32,017 nucleotides of DNA from CAZXCK01 sp964639225 (GTDB lineage: Bacteria; Chloroflexota; Anaerolineae; Aggregatilineales; Phototrophicaceae): NCBI GenBank assembly GCA_964639225.1, contig CAZXCK010000034.1, forward strand, positions 1-32,017. The letters run 5' to 3'. Each line of letters starts with the position of its first letter. Position 1 is the stretch's first letter. The position numbers and the translations under genes were made by a program. Shown here piece by piece: positions 31,427-32,017 of the stretch. The notes beneath the pieces are model-generated. The model made no database searches, was not told the DNA's origin, and saw nothing but the letters and a program-made list of their open reading frames with translations.

Positions 31427-32017
31427 CTATATTTCCAGCACGAGCGCCTCTTCAATGCGCAGCGTCTGCGGCTGTGACACGTCCACCAGCCCGAAGCGAA
31501 AATTCCCCTGCGGCGTGACCACCGCGTACTGGTTATCGATCCAGGCGATGAAGCCCAGCGGTCCACGTGGCGAGTAAGGGCTGGTGTGGACGCGAATGCC
31601 GTCGATGTGGAAATCGACGCGATCCGGCAGCCAGTCGAGCGTGTAGGTGTGCGCCTGGGTTGGGATCGTATCACCCAGCCAATGCTCGCTGACATGCAGG
31701 GCGCGCTGCCCCACCGGCCACAGCGCCCGGTAGAGCGCCGGTAGACGCATCAGCAGAAAACCGGGCGGAGCCAGCGGCAGCAGCGCCAGAAATGGCCAGC
31801 GCGAGGCGTCGATGGTGGCGGCTTTCCAGCCCCAGCCGGGCACATCGCGGGCCAGCGCCATGTTATTGGGCGGCGCGCCGTAGAAGAACCAGGCCGCGCG
31901 CGGCAGGCGCAGACGGCGTTCGTTGGGCGCGAAGGGGTGATTCCACAGGCCAAAGCCCGCCGTACCGGCTGCGCCCTGCATCGAACCGGCGGCGCTGGCC
32001 CGCACCGACAGGCGCAG
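31427..32017 (-). CDS. Concanavalin-like lectin/GH16-like protein, 5' end beyond window
   Basis: The C-terminal 196 residues of a larger protein; the frame stays open to the right edge, so the start is missing. It contains GTAGFGLWNHPFAP, PRAAWFFYGAPPNNMAL, VPGWGWKAATID, then HTYTLDWLPDRVDFHIDGIRV and GPLGFIAWIDNQYAVVTPQG. The paired strands and the TYTLDW...FHIDG pattern resemble the concanavalin-like jelly roll of GH16 enzymes and their relatives. The catalytic ExDxxE motif of GH16 is not seen in this part, so it may be non-enzymatic. No signal peptide can be judged. The GTG at 32005 is internal and not a supported start. Confidence 0.65.
   Translation of the reverse strand: MRLSVRASAAGSMQGAAGTAGFGLWNHPFAPNERRLRLPRAAWFFYGAPPNNMALARDVPGWGWKAATIDASRWPFLALLPLAPPGFLLMRLPALYRALWPVGQRALHVSEHWLGDTIPTQAHTYTLDWLPDRVDFHIDGIRVHTSPYSPRGPLGFIAWIDNQYAVVTPQGNFRFGLVDVSQPQTLRIEEALVLEI

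Noticed and set aside
1..32017. CRISPR array, tRNA, rRNA, insertion sequence or prophage
   Set aside because: No regularly spaced direct repeats, no cloverleaf or rRNA-like stretch, and no transposase, integrase or phage structural motif was seen in any frame.

Overview
The window is about 32 kb of GC-rich bacterial chromosome. It looks like a member of the Chloroflexota, probably close to the Anaerolineae; this placement is inferred from gene content and no rRNA is present to confirm it. Supporting signs are the very long PBP1A with a proline-rich acidic N-terminal tail and an Ig-like C-terminal extension, the PspA plus two-TM coiled-coil pair, the PD40-repeat lipoprotein-like protein, two GT-C membrane glycosyltransferases without an O-antigen cluster, and a lone CofE-type F420 ligase. 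I see no insertion sequence, phage gene, CRISPR array, tRNA or rRNA. Genes are tightly packed, and no gene-free stretch exceeds about 230 bp.

Layout. 1-3.2 kb: a cluster of hairpins, ssb, a twin-CBS protein, and a NarL-type response regulator facing its likely partner GAF histidine kinase tail to tail. 3.4-6.7 kb: cydA-cydB (bd-type quinol oxidase), a strong terminator, and a non-haem ferritin. 6.7-8.8 kb (minus): a stand-alone receiver and a GT39-like glycosyltransferase. 9-11.9 kb (minus): an apparent operon of ECF sigma factor, membrane anti-sigma factor lacking zinc ligands, and an MCC-beta-like carboxyltransferase. 12-13.8 kb (plus): a SpoU-family 2'-O-methyltransferase translationally overlapping a Nudix-like protein of unknown role. 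13.8-16.7 kb (minus): receiver-histidine kinase hybrid, PspA/IM30, and a membrane-anchored coiled-coil protein. 16.8-20.5 kb (minus): PD40-repeat exported protein, esterase-like hydrolase, a DUF4258-DUF2283 pair (possible toxin-antitoxin) and homoserine dehydrogenase. 20.6-25 kb: CofE, a convergent GT-C protein, a kinase-less Sensor-domain membrane protein and SurE. 25.1-28.7 kb: PBP1A. 28.7-32 kb (minus): M20 hydantoinase/carbamoylase-type hydrolase, a multi-TM histidine kinase whose ATP-binding motifs are degenerate, and the end of a concanavalin-like lectin/GH16-like protein running off the window.

How it fits together. Much of the window concerns respiration and envelope sensing. A two-component pair sits beside cydAB. 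An ECF sigma/anti-sigma operon, the PspA module, the Sensor-domain protein, the GT-C enzymes and PBP1A all act at the membrane or wall. Several intergenic regions carry recognisable promoters with TATAAT-like -10 boxes, perfect palindromic terminators, and candidate operators: a LexA-like site before ssb, a CRP/FNR-like site before the response regulator, and a palindrome plus GTGTACG repeats between the sigma factor and the methyltransferase. The least explained items are the zinc-less anti-sigma factor linked to a carboxylase, the pseudokinase-like sensor, the Nudix-like protein coupled to the methyltransferase, and the PspA partner protein.
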